DNA from: Chryseobacterium sp. KLBC 52
GTDB lineage: Bacteria; Bacteroidota; Bacteroidia; Flavobacteriales; Weeksellaceae
Reading direction: 5' to 3'
DNA length: 64,000 nt
Assembly: GCF_003347605.1 (NCBI RefSeq)
Contig: NZ_QDFZ01000005.1
Location: 124,001 to 188,000 of the forward strand
Shown piece by piece: positions 18,164-27,469 of the stretch (within the stretch, counting starts at the first letter, position 1; every line of letters begins with the position of its first letter). The position numbers and the translations under genes were made by a program. Under the pieces are notes generated by a model. That model ran no database searches. It worked only from the letters and a program-made list of their open reading frames with translations, and was not told where the DNA came from.

Positions 18164-18321
18164 AATGTTTAGTTTTTTCCGATGAACAGGTTGAAAACAT
18201 TGATTGAGATCATAAAAAGTTAACGGAATTACACAGTACATTTACTTCCTGTCAAAATAAGGACCCAAGTAATAGGGAACAAGCTGATAAAAGCAATTAT
18301 GATATTTTACTCAAAATATAA

Positions 18322-18339
18322 CGTGGTATCTATGTGGTA
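18322..18339. promoter_or_regulatory. Two GTGGTA words 11 bp apart
   Basis: CGTGGTA (18322-18328) and TGTGGTA (18333-18339) are one helical turn apart. They share the word of the dyad at 18141-18163 and of 18587-18593, which lies just before the small HTH gene. Confidence 0.35.
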
Positions 18340-18619
18340 CACGTATTTAATAAAATTTTAATCATTTTTTCTTTCTTTGCCAATGTAAAAATGGAAAGAA
18401 ATTCAAATGTGTGATTTTTTAACAGAATTATTCAATTAAATCGAGTTATATACCATAATTTGTTACGTAATATTAACTAAAACTTGTAGAATTTTGAATA
18501 CATAAAAATTATTTTGTTCCCGGTATTGATTCAGCAAAACACAAATTGAACAGTAAAAAAAAGACTTTGTACAGATACACAAAAGATGTGGTATCTGAAA
18601 TAAGAGATGAAAAAGTATT

Positions 18620-18961
18620 ATGAAAAATAGAAACCCTGAAACCAACTTAGAGGATTTAACCCAAAAGATTCTTGTACAAGACGAAATAATGGCATTAGCT
18701 AAGGCAAATTCTCCTCGTCTTTTGAATAAATTCAGATTGGTTTATCCTGATTTTTTTAAAAAGTTATCTGATATACAGCCTTCGCTTAAAAACTCTGAAC
18801 TGATCTTTTGTATTTATCTTAAGCTCAATATGACTACCAAGGAAATAGCAACCTGTATTTTTGTGACTCCAAAAGCAATACAGAACAGGAAAAACAGGAT
18901 CAGAAAAAAGCTGAATATCCCTTCTGAATTCGATATCTACAAATGGTTTAATGAAATTTAA
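18620..18961 (+). CDS. Small LuxR-type helix-turn-helix protein
   Basis: This 113-residue protein's C-terminal half reads as a LuxR/GerE-like helix-turn-helix: NMTTKEIATCIFVTPKAIQN followed by a basic RKNRIRKKLNI helix. It is like the end of the TPR-HTH regulators common in Chryseobacterium, but without the TPR part or membrane segment. The N-terminal 50 residues are charged and helical. It may be a stand-alone regulator or a degraded form of the larger type. TGTGGTA at 18587-18593 lies 26 bp upstream of the ATG. Confidence 0.65.
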   Translation: MKNRNPETNLEDLTQKILVQDEIMALAKANSPRLLNKFRLVYPDFFKKLSDIQPSLKNSELIFCIYLKLNMTTKEIATCIFVTPKAIQNRKNRIRKKLNIPSEFDIYKWFNEI

Positions 18962-18977
18962 ACCATTTTTTCTGTAT

Positions 18978-19709
18978 TTACACTTCCACTATGGCTTTAT
19001 CCAAATCATGATATAAAAGAATTTTCCAGTTGTTCTCTCTCGCTTCTTTTTCCCATCTGAGCCTTAATTCCATAGCTTTCCTGCCATCGTAATCGCTTTT
19101 ATAGGCTAAATGGTATTTTAAATAGGAAGCCTGCGGAAGATCATCAGCGCCGTAGAAAGCCGTTTCATCATTTTCTCTGATCCAGAACACCTGCATAAAA
19201 GGAGTGTGCCCACCTACCACTTCATAGGAAATTTCATCTGTGATCTGCCCCCGATCTTCATTCATCCAAATAATATTGGGGAGCTGAATCAACTTTTCCA
19301 GCATATCAAAATCAAAAGAAGGATTTCCTTTCTTTTCCATGGCAAAATCCAGTTCACGTTTCTGGATATAAATCTGAGCATTCGGAAAAGCAGCTTCGAA
19401 ACCAGTTTCTGTAAGCTTTACAGCGCCTTCAATATGATCTTTATGGAGATGGGAGAGTAATAACTTGGTGATCTGTTCAGGACGAATATTTTCCTTTTTA
19501 AGAATTTCTGAAACCACCGTTGTTCCGGACTCATTTTTCCAGCCAATCCCGGCATCCAAAAGGATATAATCATTTTCCGTAATGATAAGAAACGGTTGAA
19601 CAGACATTTTGATTCCTCCGATGGTATCAAAATTTTCTTCTGTTAAAAGGGTAAAGTCTTTGGTTTTGCTTGCCGAAAAATTACCTTCTTTAAGTGGAAT
19701 GATTTTCAT
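18978..19709 (-). CDS. MBL-fold metallohydrolase (AHL-lactonase-like)
   Basis: This protein of about 243 residues has the zinc motif SHLHKDH, a second histidine in VVGGHTPF, an aspartate in FYGADDLPQ and a final YHDLD. This set is typical of the lactonase-like MBL branch. An in-frame ATG at 19754 would add 15 residues. ATG 19709 is preferred because MKIIPLKEGNF is the natural start and GAGGA lies 12 bp upstream. The true substrate is unknown; quorum-signal hydrolysis is only one possibility. It is convergent with the small HTH gene and divergent from an MFS pump. Confidence 0.82.
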   Translation of the reverse strand: MKIIPLKEGNFSASKTKDFTLLTEENFDTIGGIKMSVQPFLIITENDYILLDAGIGWKNESGTTVVSEILKKENIRPEQITKLLLSHLHKDHIEGAVKLTETGFEAAFPNAQIYIQKRELDFAMEKKGNPSFDFDMLEKLIQLPNIIWMNEDRGQITDEISYEVVGGHTPFMQVFWIRENDETAFYGADDLPQASYLKYHLAYKSDYDGRKAMELRLRWEKEARENNWKILLYHDLDKAIVEV

Positions 19710-19880
19710 GCTGCAAATTTCCTCAATATTTCTAATATTCAAAAGGTTTTTCATCGATATATATGATCAATAAAAACAATCACAGCGTCATAATACTGAA
19801 ATTATTCAACTTATCGCAGAATTACGAATCATTCATAAAGATGTAAAAGATAAGAGTGGAAATTTTCTTTTTTTAATGAT

Positions 19881-19888
19881 TATCTTTG
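19881..19888 (+). promoter_or_regulatory. -7 element TATCTTTG for MFS gene at 19954
   Basis: This is a perfect TAnnTTTG 66 bp before the start codon; no clear TTG is seen at -33. Confidence 0.35.
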
Positions 19889-19953
19889 ATCTCTTAAAAA
19901 TCTGACGGTACCTTCCGTTGGGCAACTTTCAATTCAAAAAAACTTTATACGCA

Positions 19954-21138
19954 ATGCAGGAGAATTCTTCCCATGGTATTTCCCGGACGGTCATCTGGCT
20001 TATGGCCATTATTTCCGGACTTGTAGTCGCCAACAATTATTATAATCAGCCTTTATTGGCACTCATCTCTGAAGAACTTCAGGTTTCTGAAAGTGCTGCG
20101 AGTAAAATTTCTGTCCTTACACAGATTGGCTATGCATTAGGATTGCTGCTGATTGTTCCTTTGGGAGATAAGTTTTTCCGCAAGAAATTAATTTTAATTG
20201 ATTTGTGCCTGGTTTTCGGATCACTTTTATGGATGACTTTTGCCACTCAGTTGTGGATGCTGTATGCAGCCAGTTTACTGATTGGAGCTACATCAGTAAT
20301 TCCGCAGTTGTTTGTCCCTATTGCTGCAGAGCTTTCATCTGATAAAGAAAAATCTTCTAACATAGGATTGGTCATGTCCGGATTATTACTGGGAATTCTT
20401 CTTTCCCGTTTTGTGGGTGGAATTGTAGGAGAAGTCTGGGGATGGAGAGCCATGTTTGGAATTGCAGCGGGACTGATGATCCTTGTCTGGCTTGCTGTTT
20501 ATAAAATGCTTCCGGAGTTGTCTCCTAATTTTAAAGGAACTTATAGAGAGCTGATGTGTTCTGTAGCCCAACTTGCCAAAACACAACCGATTCTTCAGCT
20601 GGCATCATTCCGTGGAGCAATGGCATTCGGATCGATGTGTGCTTTGTTTACCACATTGGTTTTTCATATGGAAAAACCACCTTTTAATGCAGGATCTTCT
20701 GTAGTGGGGAGCTTTGGGTTGGCAGGTGCCGTAGGAGCTTTAGCCGCTGCGAAAGTGGGAAAATTGCAAAAGTATCTGGATATTAACAGGATTATATTGT
20801 ACTCTTTATTGATTGTGATTGGAAGCTGGGGCTTTACCTATTTTGCAGGAGAGACCTATTGGGGTTTGATTGTAGGAGTAATTCTCGTGGATCTGGGAGT
20901 ACAGTCAAGTCACATTATGAACCAGACCAATTATTTTTTGATTAAATCCAATGCTGTCAACAGACTGAATACCGTATATATGGTATCTTACTTCATCGGA
21001 GGATCACTGGGAACCTGGCTGGCCTCTATTGCCTGGCAAAAGGCTCAATGGACCGGTGTTTGCTTTGTAGGAACAGTATTTGGCGTATTGGCTTTGATTG
21101 CCCATGTTCTGTTTTGTAAAAAAGTGAATAAAGCGTAG
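19954..21138 (+). CDS. MFS transporter
   Basis: The 394-residue, 12-helix major facilitator protein has GLVVANNYYNQPLL in helix 1 and a motif-A loop (GDKFFRKK) after helix 2. Helix 5 carries GGIVGEVWGWRAMFG, as in drug and small-molecule exporters. The frame extends up to a TTG at 19918, but ATG 19954 gives the usual N-terminus. It stands alone, with a strong terminator immediately after it. Substrate is unknown. Confidence 0.85.
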   Translation: MQENSSHGISRTVIWLMAIISGLVVANNYYNQPLLALISEELQVSESAASKISVLTQIGYALGLLLIVPLGDKFFRKKLILIDLCLVFGSLLWMTFATQLWMLYAASLLIGATSVIPQLFVPIAAELSSDKEKSSNIGLVMSGLLLGILLSRFVGGIVGEVWGWRAMFGIAAGLMILVWLAVYKMLPELSPNFKGTYRELMCSVAQLAKTQPILQLASFRGAMAFGSMCALFTTLVFHMEKPPFNAGSSVVGSFGLAGAVGALAAAKVGKLQKYLDINRIILYSLLIVIGSWGFTYFAGETYWGLIVGVILVDLGVQSSHIMNQTNYFLIKSNAVNRLNTVYMVSYFIGGSLGTWLASIAWQKAQWTGVCFVGTVFGVLALIAHVLFCKKVNKA

Positions 21139-21178
21139 GGGAAAAGTATTTTTGTTTTATACTTAACCTGTTTTGGGT

Positions 21179-21220
21179 TTCGGGGGATTTTATCGCAGAT
21201 AAAATCCCCCGAAGTTTTTT
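21179..21220 (+). terminator. Strong terminator with GATTTTATC-GCA-GATAAAATC core
   Basis: The 16-bp arms 21179-21194 and 21198-21213 are perfect complements around GCA and are followed by a T run. The inner palindrome is the same one found in the dispersed repeats at 13313, 46241 and 51572. Confidence 0.8.
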
Positions 21221-21603
21221 TATGATAATTCGTCTGCATTTTCCTGTGCCTGCATCAGTTCTCTGTGTTTACCGCCCCATTCATCAAGCTGTTTCCAAAT
21301 GGGGATCAGTTCTCTGGCAATATCCGTAAGTTCATAGTCTACTCTTGGCGGAACTTCAGCATGGACCGTTCTTTTTACCAGGCTTTCTTTCTCCAGTTCT
21401 CTCAGCTGAAGAGTTAGCATTCTTTCCGTTATTCCTGAAATAGAGTTTCTGATTTCACTGAAACGTAGTTTTCCGTCCTTTAATTTATTTAAAATAATCA
21501 ATTTCCATCGTCCGCCGATTTTACATACAGCATAGCTCAGATCACATCCCTGGATATATTGTCTGTTGATATTATTCGTTGAATTTTCTTTGATCTTACC
21601 CAT
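21220..21603 (-). CDS. HxlR family transcriptional regulator
   Basis: The 127-residue winged-helix regulator has the family start QGCDLSYAVCKIGGRWKLII (redox-sensitive cysteines are common here). SEIRNSISGITERMLTLQLRELE is the recognition region, and a C-terminal EWGGKH is present. It is divergent from an alpha/beta hydrolase and MFS pair, which it probably represses. HxlR proteins often respond to aldehydes, quinones or disulfide stress; two cysteines at about residues 20 and 26 make this possible. Confidence 0.9.
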   Translation of the reverse strand: MGKIKENSTNNINRQYIQGCDLSYAVCKIGGRWKLIILNKLKDGKLRFSEIRNSISGITERMLTLQLRELEKESLVKRTVHAEVPPRVDYELTDIARELIPIWKQLDEWGGKHRELMQAQENADELS

Positions 21604-21762
21604 TACTTACAAATTTGTTAGTACCATACATTTAGCCGTATACACTGCAAATGTAAGGTTTGAGATTTAATTTTGTCCATCAAAACAGAAAATAACTGCA
21701 ATAGAAGAACGATAGCGCTCAAGTTCTCAGCAGAAACAACAATAATTTAAATTAAAAATATA

Positions 21763-22692
21763 ATGCAATTAACACCTAAGATAACACAGATTTTAAATCA
21801 CTTAGAAACCATACAACCTTTCAATCCTCAGGATTCTTTAGATGGTGCACGCAAATTTCTTGAAACCATGTCTCTTCAGCTTAGCGGGAAGAAAGAATCA
21901 GTAAACATGATTGAAGAGCTGGATATTCAACAGAATAATCATCAGATTCCGATCAGAATTTATCGTCCTAAGGGAAGAGAAATTCAACAGTCGTCAGCTA
22001 TTATTTATATTCATGGCGGATGGTTTATTGCAGGTGGTTATGAAACCCATGATGCGGTTGTCCGTAAACTGGCGAATAAAACCGGATCAGTCGTTATTTT
22101 TATAGATTACCGTCTTGCTCCCGAACATCCTTTTCCTGCTGGTTTAAATGATTGTATTGATGGGGTAAAATGGGTATTTGAAAATGCAGAATCTTTAGGA
22201 ATTGATCCTGATAAGGTTGGAATCATAGGTGACAGTGCCGGAGCAGCTTTATCAACGGCAGTTTCTATTCAGCTAGGAAAGCATCTGAAGTTTCAGACCT
22301 TGATTTATCCTGCAGTAGACAATCAATTGAATTCAAAGACCTGGGAAACTTATGAAAACGGCCCGGTTCTTAATAAACAAGGGGGCATAGAAGCCTGGGC
22401 AGGGTATCTTCCGGAAGATGAGAAGGATAACCCTCTGGCAATTCCTGTTTTAATCAAAGATTTTAAAGAAACACCACCTACTTTAATCATTCTGGCAGAA
22501 CATGACCCTTTGCTGGATGATGGGAAACAGCTTTCTGAAAATATGAAAAATGCAGGAGTTGAGTTTAAAACAAGCCTCTACAAAGATATGGTTCACGGAT
22601 TTATGCACATGGGAGAATTGTTGGAAGAAGTACAGTCAGCGGTAAATGAAATGGCTGATTTTGCCCATCAAAACTTAAAATCTGAGGAATAA
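21763..22692 (+). CDS. Alpha/beta hydrolase, hormone-sensitive-lipase type esterase
   Basis: The 309-residue enzyme has the HSL oxyanion motif HGGW at residues 84-87 and the nucleophile GDSAG with Ser158. The acid is in EHDPLLDD, and the histidine is in DMVHGFMHMG. No signal peptide is seen, so it is cytosolic. It probably hydrolyses short acyl esters. It is followed after 5 bp by an MFS exporter and preceded by a divergent HxlR regulator, which suggests a detoxification module of hydrolase plus efflux. A -7 element TAATTTTG is at 21668-21675. Confidence 0.88.
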   Translation: MQLTPKITQILNHLETIQPFNPQDSLDGARKFLETMSLQLSGKKESVNMIEELDIQQNNHQIPIRIYRPKGREIQQSSAIIYIHGGWFIAGGYETHDAVVRKLANKTGSVVIFIDYRLAPEHPFPAGLNDCIDGVKWVFENAESLGIDPDKVGIIGDSAGAALSTAVSIQLGKHLKFQTLIYPAVDNQLNSKTWETYENGPVLNKQGGIEAWAGYLPEDEKDNPLAIPVLIKDFKETPPTLIILAEHDPLLDDGKQLSENMKNAGVEFKTSLYKDMVHGFMHMGELLEEVQSAVNEMADFAHQNLKSEE

Positions 22693-22697
22693 GGATC

Positions 22698-23864
22698 ATG
22701 AAGAAATATGCATACATTGGTTGTCTCGGATTTATAGCGGTTATTACAACAGAATTTGGGGTCATCGGAATTCTCCCGCAAATTGCAGAACATTATAAAA
22801 TCAGTATAGACAAAGCAGGATATCTCTTGAGTGCATTTGCTTTAATCATTGCGCTTACAGGACCTTTTATGACCTTGCTTACATCAGATTTTGACCGTAA
22901 GAAGATAATGCTTACTGCGATTTTCATGTTTCTGATTACAGGATTTGTATCGTCTTTTTCGCCTCCTTTCTGGCTGCTGATGCTGGTGAGAATTTTACCC
23001 GCATTCCTTCAGCCGGTGTATATCGCGACGGCACTATCTGTGGCGGTATCCAAGGCAGATGAACGGAAAAAGAATCAATTGATGGGAATCGTTTTTAATG
23101 GAGTAGCTATTGCCATGGTAACAACAGTACCTTTTGCCACCTGGATTGCCGGGCTTTGGACCTGGGAATATTCATTTATGATACAGACTGTAGTGAGTTT
23201 GATTGCTCTGGTAGTCATTTATTGTATGCTTCCTCCAATGCCTGTGAAAGAGAAAAAGTCTTATGGGAATCAGATCAGAATATTGAAACAGCCTCCATTT
23301 GTACTGAGTACGCTGACTAATTTTTTCATGATTACAGCATGGTTTTCTACGTACAGTTATTTTGCAGATTATCTGAACAAAGCCAAAGGAATGGATACAT
23401 CAATGGTAAGCTATATGCTTCTGTTATTTGGAATTATCGGAGTATTTGCCAATGGAGTAGCCGGAAAAATGCTGAATAGAAATGTCGCAGGTACCACCGC
23501 TATTTTTCTTTCCGGAACGATTGTAGTACCTGTTCTTCTCTATTTTTCTGACGGAAACTTATGGGCAACAATGGCAGTGATCGGAATCTGGGGATTTCTG
23601 TATTCACCTAGCTTTTTGAATGCATCCACTTATATGATCTCTTCAGCTCCGGAATCTCTGGAGTTTGCCAACAGCCTTGCTACATCTTTTGGAAATCTTG
23701 GAGTAACGGTGGGAACTACAATCGGAGGATGGGTAATCGTTACAAAAGGAGTAGAGTATATCCCATGGATAGGTGTTGTTTTTGGACTTCTTGCTTTTAC
23801 AATGATGATTCTAAAAGGGGTCGTAGAGAAGCGTAGCCACGTACTGTCCACCTGTCAGAATTAA
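22698..23864 (+). CDS. MFS transporter, DHA1 type
   Basis: This 388-residue, 12-helix protein has the DHA1 start TTEFGVIGILPQIAEHYKIS and a motif-A-like loop (SDFDRKK). It is related in style to the pump at 641-1858. It lies 5 bp after the esterase and is surely co-transcribed, under the divergent HxlR regulator. It probably exports a small toxic compound or the esterase product. Confidence 0.86.
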   Translation: MKKYAYIGCLGFIAVITTEFGVIGILPQIAEHYKISIDKAGYLLSAFALIIALTGPFMTLLTSDFDRKKIMLTAIFMFLITGFVSSFSPPFWLLMLVRILPAFLQPVYIATALSVAVSKADERKKNQLMGIVFNGVAIAMVTTVPFATWIAGLWTWEYSFMIQTVVSLIALVVIYCMLPPMPVKEKKSYGNQIRILKQPPFVLSTLTNFFMITAWFSTYSYFADYLNKAKGMDTSMVSYMLLLFGIIGVFANGVAGKMLNRNVAGTTAIFLSGTIVVPVLLYFSDGNLWATMAVIGIWGFLYSPSFLNASTYMISSAPESLEFANSLATSFGNLGVTVGTTIGGWVIVTKGVEYIPWIGVVFGLLAFTMMILKGVVEKRSHVLSTCQN

Positions 23865-23877
23865 ACTGTAATAATTT

Positions 23878-23908
23878 TTGTTACATTAAATAAAATACAC
23901 TATCTTTG
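23878..23908 (+). promoter_or_regulatory. Promoter TTG-N20-TATCTTTG with long dyad leader before frnE-like gene
   Basis: TTG at 23878-23880 and TATCTTTG at 23901-23908 match both Bacteroidota elements with good spacing. Transcription would start near 23915, leaving a leader of about 210 nt with nested inverted repeats (ACCATTAAG 23948/CTTAATGGT 24054; TTTAAGAG 23971/CTCTTAAA 24041). No other gene is seen in this 261-bp gap. Confidence 0.55.
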
Positions 23909-24125
23909 TACTATTAATTTGAAATTGGTTTAAGCTTTTATTTTTAAACCATTAAGATTTAAAATGAGAGTTTAAGAGTATTAAGATAAGCTTCGCTTTA
24001 AGCTTTAAAATCAGAATGATTCATCTTAACTATACTTTATCTCTTAAAGCTTTCTTAATGGTCTTAATAGATATTGAATATTTTTTTATAAGTTTAAATA
24101 GTTTCTTGATGTAAAATTAAATACA

Positions 24126-24827
24126 ATGAAAATAGAAATCTGGTCGGACGTGATGTGTCCGTTTTGTTATATCGGAAAAAATAATTTTGAACAGGCTTTG
24201 AATAAGCTTCCTTTTAAAGATGAAGTAGAAGTAGAATGGAAGAGTTTTCAATTGGATCCAAGCTTAGATCCGAAGGAAACTCAGGATACCCTGCAATATT
24301 TCAGAGAAAAGAAAGGATTCCCTGAAACTCAGGCTACCCAAATGCTTGGACAGGTAACTCAAATGGGAAAAGGAGCGGGAATTGATTTTAATTTTGGCAA
24401 AACTTTGATCACCAATACCTTCAGTGCCCATAAATTGCTTCATTTAGCTAAAAAGCATAACAAATCCAATGAAATGGAAGAAGCATTATTTATTGCCCAT
24501 TTTATTGACGGTAAGAATGTGGGAGATACAGAAGTTCTCGTTGCTCTGGCCGAAAGCTTAGGAATTGATAAAGAAGAAGCAAGACAGGCCATTACAACAG
24601 ATCAACTTGATGATGAAGTCAATCAGGATATTCAGGAGGCGAGAAACAATGGGATTTCCGGAGTTCCTTTCTTCGTTTTGAATGGTAAATATGCTGTTTC
24701 CGGAGCGCAGCCTGCAGAAGTATTTGAAAATGCACTCCAGCAGACGTACAAAGAAACGGTGAGCCCGTTTAAGGATCTTTCCGGTGAAAACGGAGCTTCC
24801 TGTGATGCAGAGGGATGCAGCATGTAA
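24126..24827 (+). CDS. DsbA family oxidoreductase, FrnE-like
   Basis: The 233-residue thioredoxin-fold protein has the redox motif CPFC at residues 11-14, and the cis-proline loop is in GISGVPFFVLNGKY. The inserted helical domain is that of FrnE/2-hydroxychromene-2-carboxylate isomerase relatives. No signal peptide is present, so it acts in the cytoplasm. The extreme C-terminus adds a second cysteine pair (CDAEGC), as in some FrnE proteins, where it supports redox or metal binding. It is a single gene with its own promoter and terminator. Confidence 0.88.
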   Translation: MKIEIWSDVMCPFCYIGKNNFEQALNKLPFKDEVEVEWKSFQLDPSLDPKETQDTLQYFREKKGFPETQATQMLGQVTQMGKGAGIDFNFGKTLITNTFSAHKLLHLAKKHNKSNEMEEALFIAHFIDGKNVGDTEVLVALAESLGIDKEEARQAITTDQLDDEVNQDIQEARNNGISGVPFFVLNGKYAVSGAQPAEVFENALQQTYKETVSPFKDLSGENGASCDAEGCSM

Positions 24828-24835
24828 GATATAAG

Positions 24836-24866
24836 AACCCCAAAATAGTTTTATTTTGGGGTTTTT
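24836..24866 (+). terminator. Terminator of the FrnE-like gene
   Basis: AACCCCAAAATA (24836-24847) pairs perfectly with TATTTTGGGGTT (24852-24863) around GTTT and is followed by Ts. Confidence 0.8.
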
Positions 24867-24929
24867 AATTGAATAGAGTCTCGTATCTTTGTCATACAGT
24901 GTTAATAGCTGTATAAATCTGATCTCTCA

Positions 24930-25511
24930 ATGATAAAAATTAACAACGAAACGCATTATTCAATTGACGATACTCTTTTTGTTTTCGCATTAGATTCTGA
25001 AGCAGGAACTGTTTTCGACGATAAAAATAAATTAATTACCGGCATCGGAAAAGTAAATGCCGCTATTGAATTAACCAAAGAAATTCACGTCAGAAAACCT
25101 AAACTGATTGTGAACTTAGGTTCTGCGGGTAGTAAAGGATTTCACAAAGGTGAAGTGGTATGCTGTACAAAGTTCATCCAGAGAGATATGGATGTAAGAG
25201 GATTAGGATTTCAATTGTATGAAACACCACTATCCGGAGTACCACCAGTGCTGGAATACGGTCTTAAAATGGAAACCCTCAAAGAAGGAATCTGCGGAAG
25301 CGGAGACAGTTTTGAAATGAATCATTCTGAGACAGATTACAATATTGTAGACATGGAAGCTTATCCGTTGGCATTGATTGCTCAAAAGGAAAACATTCCG
25401 TTCCTGTGTTTAAAATATATCTCCGATGATGCCGGAAGTGATGCGGCAGACGACTGGAGCGTACAGGTGCATCTTGCTTCTGAAGCCTTCAAAAAAATAT
25501 TATTTTCATAA
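24930..25511 (+). CDS. Nucleosidase (PNP/UDP phosphorylase superfamily, MTA/SAH nucleosidase-like)
   Basis: The 193-residue protein has the phosphorylase-superfamily fold. Motifs are GIGKVNAAIEL near residue 45, the glycine-rich VNLGSAGS near 70, and VDMEAYPLA, the V-x-M-E signature that binds ribose hydroxyls, followed by KYISDDAG, which ends in the catalytic-type aspartates. It is shorter than typical MTA/SAH nucleosidases (about 230). It probably cleaves the N-glycosidic bond of a purine nucleoside. A -7 element TATCTTTG lies at 24884-24891. Confidence 0.8.
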   Translation: MIKINNETHYSIDDTLFVFALDSEAGTVFDDKNKLITGIGKVNAAIELTKEIHVRKPKLIVNLGSAGSKGFHKGEVVCCTKFIQRDMDVRGLGFQLYETPLSGVPPVLEYGLKMETLKEGICGSGDSFEMNHSETDYNIVDMEAYPLALIAQKENIPFLCLKYISDDAGSDAADDWSVQVHLASEAFKKILFS

Positions 25512-25521
25512 ACAAATATAA

Positions 25522-25545
25522 ATCCTGAACAAAGTTTCAGGATTT
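25522..25545 (+). terminator. Terminator of the nucleosidase gene
   Basis: AATCCTGAA (25522-25530) pairs with TTCAGGATT (25537-25545) around CAAAGT, followed by TTGTTTTC. Confidence 0.75.
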
Positions 25546-25585
25546 TGTTTTCTATTTGTATTTTTACTTTCAACTCACCACTCCT

Positions 25586-26380
25586 ATGAAAGTTACTTTT
25601 TATCAACCGATGCATTCTGTTTTGAAAGATTATATTGAAGGATATTATTTTATAGAAAAAGATGACAGTCAGAAAACGATAAAATATCTTACATTTCCAG
25701 ACAATTATTTTATTGTATCAGCATGTCAGGATGTTGCTATGACGCAGGATAAAGGATGGGTAGAAATCACCAGATCTTCTTCTGAGAATTTTGTGGTTGA
25801 TTTTGTATTCAGATGCTCTGTTCCTACTGAAATTTTTTACCGTCAATCGGTAAATGAAATTACAGTCTACTTTAAACCATTAGGGATTTATCATTTTTTT
25901 ACCGCCCACAAAAGTCAGGATCTGGAGCAGGAAATCCATCTTTCAGACTTTATAGACATTATGAATACTGTTTTGAAAGAGTCGGACAGGACAATACAGA
26001 TTGAAATTCTGGAAAATTACTGGCTATCAAAATTCCGAAAGAGAGAACTACCGTTGGCTTATACCCTGTTGGAAGATTTTGAAACCGAAATGAGCATTGA
26101 AGCAATTGCGGTAAAAAATAATATTACACGGCAATATGTAAACAAAATTTGCCAGCGGTATCTGGCTAAACCAGCGTCAGAATTCAGAAAAATCCAACGG
26201 TTTCGTAATGTATTGATATCCAATAAAAAATCCAGGAATCTTACAGAGCTGTCCTATGAAAATCTATTTTATGATCAGTCTCATCTTATTAAAAATTTTA
26301 AAGAACTCACCAGAATAAGCCCGGGAAAATTCTTTGAGAATGTAGATACCAGACAAAATAATATCTGGTTATTTATCTGA
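25586..26380 (+). CDS. AraC family transcriptional regulator
   Basis: The 264-residue protein has an N-terminal sensor region and a C-terminal AraC-type helix-turn-helix pair: MSIEAIAVKNNITRQYVNKI, and then YDQSHLIKNFKELTRISPGKF, the typical second unit. The frame is open ten codons further up, but ATG 25586 is the natural start. It is monocistronic. Its targets are not evident, although the S41 peptidase gene begins only 69 bp downstream on the same strand. Confidence 0.85.
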   Translation: MKVTFYQPMHSVLKDYIEGYYFIEKDDSQKTIKYLTFPDNYFIVSACQDVAMTQDKGWVEITRSSSENFVVDFVFRCSVPTEIFYRQSVNEITVYFKPLGIYHFFTAHKSQDLEQEIHLSDFIDIMNTVLKESDRTIQIEILENYWLSKFRKRELPLAYTLLEDFETEMSIEAIAVKNNITRQYVNKICQRYLAKPASEFRKIQRFRNVLISNKKSRNLTELSYENLFYDQSHLIKNFKELTRISPGKFFENVDTRQNNIWLFI

Positions 26381-26449
26381 GTTTCCATTTTTACAATTTA
26401 CACAGATTTCATTGAAATACATTTGTTGAAATATTAAATTCTTATTTCA

Positions 26450-27460
26450 ATGAAAAAAATAGGTATCGGGCTTTTCCTTGCCACTTCCTTGTTCTCGTAT
26501 GCCCAGAGAAATGATACTTCAGGGGTGCTTATTGATATTACCGAAAAAGTTAAAAGTCATTATATTGATAAAGAAACTTATAAAAAAGTAGACTCTCTGT
26601 TTCAGAGTGAAATGAAAAAAGGAACTTTTAATGAACTCAATAAAAAAGATTTCGCGGCTCTTCTGACCCAAAAGTTGAGAACAACGATTAAAGATGAACA
26701 TTTTTTCGTGAAATATATTGAAAACTATACCTCAGAAAAACAGCTGAGTAAAAAAGAAAAAGAAAAATTAAACAATGAACATAACCGTCTTGAAAATTTT
26801 GGATTTGAAACAGTACAGCGGCTTCCGGGTAACATCGGATACATTAATTATAAAGGCTTTGCCTCTCCTGAAGCCAGTGAAAAAACATTGGCTGCCACTA
26901 TGAATTTTGTTGCCAACACCCATTCCCTGATTATTGATCTCAGAGAAAACGGCGGAGGAGAAAACGGGATGCTCCTTTTATTTTTAAGCTATTTTTTTGA
27001 TCAGAAAAAAGATCTTTATACCACTTATTTCAGACATAATCAGAAAACGGTTGTAGACAGTACTCAACCCAAAGTTCTCGGACAGAAATATCTTCATAAA
27101 AAGATTTATATTCTTACCAGTAAAAAAACTTTTTCGGCTGGAGAAGCTGTAGCCTATTTTTTGCAGCAATATAAACTTGCCGAAGTAATTGGTGAAAAAA
27201 CAGGGGGTGCCGCTAATCCTGTAGATCATTTTATGGTTCAAAATCAATATTTACTGCTTGTTCCAGCAGGAAAAATAACCGCTTTAAGTACTCAAAAGAA
27301 CTGGGAACATATAGGAGTGATCCCCGATCAGGAAGTGAACAGCGAAGATGCTTTAAAGACGGCTCACATCAAAATTTTAAAAAATATAATAACATCAGAA
27401 ACAAAAACAGAACTAACCTTACCCGAAATAAGAAATCTTATTTATAAATTAGAACAATAA
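26450..27460 (+). CDS. Secreted S41 family peptidase (IRBP/Tsp-like)
   Basis: The 336-residue protein has a signal peptide ending near residue 19 (SYAQ). A helical N-terminal domain (about 25-115) is followed by the S41 catalytic domain. LIIDLRENGGG is at 160-170, KTFSAGEAVAYF has the probable nucleophile Ser229, and the family loop GEKTGGAANP ends the core. It probably degrades or trims proteins in the periplasm. It is followed after 9 bp by a GNAT gene. It is shorter than, and only distantly like, the S41 protein at 9545-10993. Confidence 0.85.
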   Translation: MKKIGIGLFLATSLFSYAQRNDTSGVLIDITEKVKSHYIDKETYKKVDSLFQSEMKKGTFNELNKKDFAALLTQKLRTTIKDEHFFVKYIENYTSEKQLSKKEKEKLNNEHNRLENFGFETVQRLPGNIGYINYKGFASPEASEKTLAATMNFVANTHSLIIDLRENGGGENGMLLLFLSYFFDQKKDLYTTYFRHNQKTVVDSTQPKVLGQKYLHKKIYILTSKKTFSAGEAVAYFLQQYKLAEVIGEKTGGAANPVDHFMVQNQYLLLVPAGKITALSTQKNWEHIGVIPDQEVNSEDALKTAHIKILKNIITSETKTELTLPEIRNLIYKLEQ

Positions 27461-27469
27461 ATACCTATT

